A stretch of DNA of 64,000 nt from Drosophila pseudoobscura. Lineage: Eukaryota; Arthropoda; Insecta; Diptera; Drosophilidae. Shown here one piece after another: positions 57,947 to 64,000 of the stretch. The first letter of the stretch is position 1; every line of letters starts with the position of its first letter. The notes beneath the pieces are model-generated. The model saw nothing but the letters and a program-made list of their open reading frames with translations, was not told the origin of the DNA and searched no databases. A program made the position numbers and the translations under genes. The stretch lies in contig NC_046683.1 of assembly GCF_009870125.1 (NCBI RefSeq), forward strand, positions 13,835,001 to 13,899,000. Reading direction: 5' to 3'.

Positions 57947-58954
57947 AAAGTTCGGCCAGCTCTGCAGCTCCTCCTGATGGTGTTGATTGTGCGCCAGTCA
58001 AGTGTAAGCTGCACATTAGTCAAAAAGAAAGAGAAATATTCGTACAGCCAAACTAAAGCAAAGAAACGAAACGAAACGATAAAAATGTGAAGAGAAAAAT
58101 AATAAAAATAAAGAGTACGAGTAGCTGGGAGAACTTAAGCGGCTTATGCCAAGAGTCCCGGACGGTGGACGGGTGGTTGGTGGAAGTCCCATGGCTCCAT
58201 GAATGAAACGAAATGAAACTCGATTTGGAACTGGAATTGCGGATCAACATTGGGGCTTTGTCGCTGTCTGCATCTGAATGGACTGCCCTGCCATGGAAGT
58301 CGCTCCGCTTGGAGTATAACCGGACGTAAGTGCGTACAACGTATTGGAAGGTTGGAATTAAGAAAATTCTAAACCGATTTATGTCTCTTAGATAGTAAGG
58401 AGAGAAGATATAGAACAGTCTTCCTTCATGAATGTAATATTATAAGATAGGGAATGATTTGAAGGATCTGTGAATCCTTTTGTCTGGAATTTTATTTTTA
58501 ATGATCATGGCAATGGCTGAGGATCCACTATACTAAATTTTAAGAGTTTCTGGAACCCGAGGATCTGGGCGTAGAGGGCGGAATGGCGCAGATTTCGTGA
58601 CTTCAAAAAACCGCACTACCGATGAAACTAAAACTAAAAACCCTCCCATTCTTCGGAGATAACCTTCGTCAGGGCATCAAGCGTTCGTCTTGGGTATGGA
58701 GGCATTTCCTTTCCTGTTTTAATTATAAAGAACAGCAGCCCAAAAGACCTGTGTCTGCACCGTCGATTCAGTCTCTGTCTGAGGCTGGAATCCGACTTGG
58801 ACTGCCGCTTGGACTTGAAGCGGGATCGGGTCTTAATCCACTTGTTCAAACGCTGTTGATATTCATATGCTTTGTCAGTTGATTCGCTAATATGACGTCT
58901 GATGCGGCTGCGAAAATTTGCACTTTTGACTTGGGCGCACAAAACTTTTAATTT

Positions 58955-59001
58955 GGCCCTGGCCCTGGCCCTGATGCTGGCTCTGGTGCTGGTGCTGGTG
59001 G
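58955..59001. repeat. GGCCCT / GGTGCT hexamer repeat
   Basis: Tandem six-base units shifting from GGCCCT to GGTGCT along the tract. Confidence 0.8.
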
Positions 59002-60539
59002 AGGCACAAAATAAATAAAGCTTGAATAATGGCTAAGCTACCTCAGAGGCAACGATCGGTCCCTTATCCTCACTGTTTCACTGTCCCACTCTCTCGTGTC
59101 TCGTGTGTCTGCCCCTGGACCCATCCTGGGATCCCATCCAGAGTCACTCATTAAACACAATTTTGACTGGGGATCTGGCTGGGCCGGCATCGGTTGGAGG
59201 CATCACAAATTGTGGTCGAAGGAGGAGAGAGTGCGAGTCGTGTGGAGGTTGTGTGTGTTTGATTTGGAGGCGATTTGATTTGGATGCACGTGTTGAGGAG
59301 GAAGTGGCTCCATTCCACGATGTGTTGCTCGCTCATCAGCGATAATGATGGGCAATTATATAGAGAGCGGTCCTCAGAGCTTCACTCCTGCAGATATGCA
59401 CTGGTCTTAGCCGCAGTCTGAGCCTCAGTCTCTGCCCCCTGCTCCTGCCCCAGAGGAGCCACGCGACTGAGAGCGCTTGTCACTTCCACCATTGATATAT
59501 TGGATGGCAGACAGGTATGACTACGAGTACGAGTATCTTTGGCCCTTTCCTTTACTGCAGGCAAAGGGCCTCTTCTAATGCTGGGCCTCTTCATTAGCCA
59601 TTCGGTACTTTTAATTATGCGCGCGGCTCCAGAAGAATTTTAATTTGACTCCTGGATTGGATCCATTCAATGACTTTCTGCAACTCCAACTCCCTCTCCC
59701 CCAATCTCTCTCGTTCGTATAGAGTGTGTCTGTGTGCAATTCATTGTCAGCAAACAAATGCGGTTCCGAGGTGATGAATGCGCGGCAGCCACGCACAGGC
59801 CGGATCGGGCCATTGGAAGTCCCAATCGCCGTCTGAGTTGCAGGATTCTATGCCGCATTATGCACACAAATTAATTTATGTGCAATGCTCAAGTCAGTCA
59901 TATCCTGTAGATCTGTTCGGGATGCGGAATGATGGGTTTCGCCAGTTTGGGGTTCTATCAAACCGTTCTCAAAGATTTCTTCTCCCTTATATTTATTTCA
60001 TACACTTCATTTTCCTTTGGAGTTACTCTGGTTGATTTTTTCTTACTTAAGTTTTCTTTCTATTATATCGTGGCCCGATATTTTACTCATCCTGGTGTTG
60101 GGGGGAACTTCCCTCTAGTCAAATATATATCTCATTTTCCGTCTAGGCATAAGTAATCCGCAATATTTTGCCTTTAGAATGAACTTGCATTCTGGATTAA
60201 TTTTTTTTTAATTTCTTTTTGATTTAAACCTATTGATTATTTTGGAACTTTCATAGTAATTTACGAATTTATATCTTTATTATTATATGTTCGCTTCTCC
60301 TTCCATCGATTTCCATCGATTTCCAGTGTTTTTTTATTTGGCCTCTTCTATAAAGGATTCTGGAGTCTGTCTGGCAGATGTCCTGTCCCCCTCTTAGCAC
60401 TGGGTATCCCGATGGTCCATTATTTTAGCATCTTCTTGATGGCATTCCTACTGGTTCACACCGCAATTTGTGCTGGACTCTTTCTGGCCATTGGTTTGTT
60501 TGTTTGTTTCTTTCCTTTGGATGCTCCCGATTCTTACTC

Positions 60540-60612
60540 TGATTCCGATCCCAATCCCAGTCCCGATCCCGATCCCGCTGCTGCTCCTGCTCCTGCTGCT
60601 GCTGCTGCTGAG
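60540..60612. repeat. GATCCC and CTG compound repeat
   Basis: Imperfect (GATCCC)n followed by (CTGCTC/CTG)n. Long open frames on both strands here are caused by the stop-free repeat units. Confidence 0.8.
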
Positions 60613-63600
60613 AGCGAGCCGCGCAATTACGCGCTGCACTTTGATTCTCTCCCTTGCTCCACGCTCTTCTGGGCTTCTGGGGCAAGCAGTCTCCCCTTTT
60701 GGCTTGCCACACAATTCAAAATGTTCGTGTTTAAGCGCTATTAAGTGGCAAAAATCGCGCGCGCATCAACTCCAAGACATGGTTGTGGCCGGTGCCGGGG
60801 CAGGGGCCGGGGCCGGTGGGGCTTGAGGTTTTGGATGGAGTTAGACCTAAACCTTGGGCCGACGCTGCGACTGCGACAGAAACTGTGGTCGTGGATGTGG
60901 CCACGCGCATGCCCAGTGAATGGAGCACTCGAAATTGGAGCCAGAGAGATGGTCAGTCCAAATCTGGGGGCCGCCTGCGTGTTGCTTATAATTAAAAAAA
61001 ACATGCCAAAGGAGCTGGACAGGAGAATGTTGGGTGTGTAGGGTGTGTAGGGAGTGGGGAGTGGAACTTAGAGCAGGCAACAGCAAAATCAACTTATTTG
61101 CCTTTCCATTGAAATAATTAGTTCAAAGTTAAATATTGACTGCTCAGCCAGGGTCCAAAAAGTGCAACCCAAAAGCGAACCCAACACCGAATCCGATCCG
61201 GGAACGGAGACGGAAGACTGCGGCTTGGGGATTGGGGATTGGGGATTGGCGACCGGGGCGCGGAGATGTGGTCTTATCGCATTTAGGCGCGGAATTAATC
61301 GATTTGCGTACCGGGTGCGAAAACATTGGTGCGGCTTTAATTGATGCGAGCCCGGCACGACAGGGAGGTGCCCTGGCCCTGAATCTGGTCGATGGATCAG
61401 AGGTCTCTGAGAGAGAGAGAGAGGGAGAGTTGATTGGCTCGAGTAGGAGAGGAGAGGTTTTAAGCTATCGCTTATCGATGGTGTTGACAATTTGTGCGAC
61501 AACGCTGAACTATCGTTTATCGATCAGATTAATGGGGAAGGGAAGCAAGATACAGCGACAGAGTGATAAACGGACTAAAGATGGGACCTTTAGATAGTAG
61601 GAGGTACAGATGCGGACTAAAGGACGATAGCTATATAATACTACCTAGATGACTGGATAGGAAGATGCAGAGCTGGTGGAAATTACAGAGAAGCTACTAT
61701 AGAAGATGGGAGCTCAGAGTGGTATAATTAACAAATAATCCAGTCATGGCGATACATATGTACGGTAGAGGAGAGCTATATGTACATAAATAGGGATATT
61801 TATAAGGGGTATAGGGATGTGTGATCGTCACAGCTCTTAAAAAATACCATTATATAACTATTCGCCTCTATAGGAATGTATGGTTTTAATGATAAGATTT
61901 CAGTAAGTTTGCCTCTGAACTGTAGCTCTGAAGGAAAGCGGAACTATCTAAAGAAGAAAGTTTTGGATTAGGAAAATGTTTTTCCATCGGCTATCCGTAT
62001 ACTATTTAATGGGGCCGAGATAGTGGGTCACAGGTGGCATATCCTTTCTCTCGTCTTGCAATGCAACTGGGAAGGATTCTACTCTTATTGGTTCACTTCC
62101 ATGGGAATGTGGCAGCCACAGGCATATAGCCTCTCAGCGGGATCTTAGCAGTGCAGTGGAGTGTGTGGTCCTTGCAGATCCTGCAGCAGCAGGATATGCG
62201 GCCCAGGACAATGCAGGACGACCATGAATTGCATAAAAGCGAGGCAATGAACAACTCAATTAACTGGACAGCAGAGAAGGAGAAACCAACCAAAATGCAT
62301 AAGTAGGCAGTGGCCAAGGAAACGCTGTCCGGTGTCCACTGTCCGCTGTCCGCTGTCTGGGTCTCTGGCTACGGTTTCCGGCCAGAATAATTGAATTGTC
62401 AGGATGGGAATAAAGATGAGTATGGGTCTGATGGTCTGATGAATGGCAAGCGAACCCACACACAGAGCTCAACGAGCGGCGGGGCAGGAGCCGAGCCCAT
62501 CAGAACTTGAACAAAACTTAATTGTAGAGAGAGAAAGAGAGAGATCCTTGGCCAGGACGGATGTCCGGCCAGGGGTCACTAGCCAGACATTCGATGTGGG
62601 GGGACTCTCAATCTCAGTGGCCGACATCTGACATTTCCCCCCAGAAAAAGTACTCTGTTCTCTTCTGTTCGATCTTCGAAAATTTATAGATCATCGATCG
62701 TTGAATCGTTCGGTCTGGCGATGACACGCGTTGCCATTTTCCCTGGAAAAACCCCGAAGTGCAGCCAGAACAATGCAGAAATCGGTAAACAAAAACCCTC
62801 GATTCCCTCTTGGCCAGATCTGGTCCTGGTCCATCCCCGCCATTGTCCTGCCATCTTTGCGTGTGAAAAGTGCACAAAGGACCAGAGCTCTGGCCAAATA
62901 CGTATTCAATTAGAAATTTACGATGTCTGGCCATTGTCTGGCCGTTGCGTTCCATTGTCCGGCGCTGCTCTATGGAGCGTGCAGAGCGTGCTGCATATCA
63001 AATCCATTTTCACTGTTACTGAGAATCGCATCCACGGATCCACGACGAAACTCAAGCTTTCCCTCCATCTCTAGGGAGAGCTCGGTTATCCTTTTGGCTA
63101 TTGCTAGATTTTCTACCATTTCTAACATAGCGTTGTAGCGGCTTTGCAACAGTCGTCTACTAACTGATTCTTTCAGGGCACTCGAAAAGGGAATTAATTT
63201 CATATTCTGATCTGATCCTTAGTCTCTCTTCCTATTTTCGAGATCGCTGTTGCATACAATTTTTGCTCTATCATTGCAGGGCTCCCTAGTGCCTGATCGC
63301 CTGATTTCTCTCTAATTCGTGAATCCTCCTTCACTTCAGTCTGCCTTGGAGACTTTCGATCCTCTTCAGTCGCTGTAACGCGGCGTTCGCTGGCCGAACG
63401 TCGGTTGGCCACGTTTCTGCTCGTTTCGCACATAAAAATTAATACGCATTTTTAATCGCCGGCAGTCCGGTCCGGTTTACGGCCACTCAACCGCTCTCAA
63501 CCGCTCAACTTGCTGTTCAGTTAGTCGCGTTTATGGTTACTGATTTATTCCAGAGTTATGCCAGCCAGAGGGCAAGACCAGAGGGATGGCCAGTTGCCAG

Positions 63601-64000
63601 TAGTTCATAAAAATTTGTCAATTTAATTGAACTTACAATTTTTAGAATTGTTTCGGTCTCGTTAATGTCGAATTCGGCATTGTTTTTGCTCAGCTTGAAT
63701 TTTAGAATTTTTATCATGATTGAAATGGGCATTGCTCGGTAAATTTTACAATGCCACTTGTGAATAGCAAAGCCCAATCGAAATTGGCCACAAATATGCA
63801 GTCGATGGGGTCGAAGTCGACCGGATGGAGTCTCGAGGTCGTGGCCGGTACGAAACGTCTTAATCAGGGCTAGAGGGACGAAACAATCAGCTGGAAGAGC
63901 ACCAGGTGCCCCATCGGAAGGTGCCCCAGAACATCTACATATATATACTATGTACATATTTATATATTCTTTCTAAGTAAAGAATTCTGGAAATAGCCTA

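Larger units (their letters stand above)
38600..64000. other. 25-kb gene-poor region upstream of asense
   Basis: I find no convincing protein or RNA gene in this stretch. Open frames here are short, occur on both strands of GC-richer low-complexity DNA and have no domains. In D. melanogaster the DNA on this side of asense holds pepsinogen-like, lethal of scute and their enhancers. No aspartyl-protease DTG motif or second bHLH is visible here, so those genes would lie to the right. Simple repeats are frequent: runs of GA/CT (61409-61430), GGT (50601-50642), CAT (43095-43113), CTG and GGCATC. The octamer TACGAGTA occurs ten times. Confidence 0.5.

Noticed and set aside
61136-61597. 153-codon frame, basic and proline-rich
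   Set aside because: Built over GGGGATT and GA repeats; the opposite strand is equally open, and there is no conserved motif.
1-64000. CRISPR array, bacterial operons, tRNA or rRNA genes
   Set aside because: Sequence is a fly nuclear chromosome. No spaced identical repeats, no cloverleaf with A and B boxes, and no rRNA sequence was recognised.
38600-64000. Lethal of scute or pepsinogen-like gene
   Set aside because: Searched by eye for a second ARERNRV-type bHLH basic region and for aspartyl-protease DTG contexts in the open frames; none was found.

Overview
This is a fruit-fly (Drosophila, subgenus Sophophora) genomic window from the region homologous to the tip of the D. melanogaster X chromosome (cytological 1B). 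The evidence is the close protein match of two marker genes, asense and Cyp4g1, together with a compact group of housekeeping genes that I recall lying beside them in D. melanogaster. Asense is much longer than the D. melanogaster protein, and Cyp4g1 and others differ at many sites, so this is another species. An obscura-group fly is my inference, not a proof. All genes are nuclear eukaryotic genes with short GT-AG introns and AATAAA-type poly(A) signals.

Layout. Positions 1-3.8 kb are AT-rich and repeat-like. They hold a promoter module pointing off the left edge, a diverged inverted pair of ~230-bp sequences, and a decayed coding fragment. Positions 3.8-23 kb form a dense gene block: a small coiled-coil protein (-), mitochondrial methylmalonate-semialdehyde dehydrogenase (+), a mitochondrial ABCB10-type half transporter (-), a long protein I read as the Urb2/Npa2 ribosome-biogenesis factor (+), a Siva zinc-finger protein (-) and Exportin-6 (+). 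Most neighbours are divergent or convergent pairs, so promoters are shared or nearly abutting. Positions 23-25.8 kb hold the Exportin-6 3' UTR and a small degraded ORF. Cyp4g1 (+, single exon) lies at 25.9-27.5 kb. About 8 kb of non-coding DNA follows, then intronless asense (-) at 35.9-37.7 kb with a TATA promoter near 38.58 kb. From 38.6 kb to the right end (~25 kb) I see no convincing protein gene. The stretch is rich in simple repeats and short motifs and is in the position expected for achaete-scute complex regulatory DNA.

The genes do not form one pathway. Mmsdh and the ABCB10-like transporter act in mitochondria, Exportin-6 and the Urb2-like protein in nuclear export and the nucleolus, Cyp4g1 in oenocyte hydrocarbon synthesis, and asense in neural precursors.

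No new biological system stands out. The most unusual signals are a ~115-bp core-promoter module present twice in opposite orientations 18 kb apart (382-496 and 18598-18712, 94 of 115 positions identical by my count), a strongly over-represented octamer TACGAGTA in the non-coding DNA, and several small decayed or unrecognised coding pieces.
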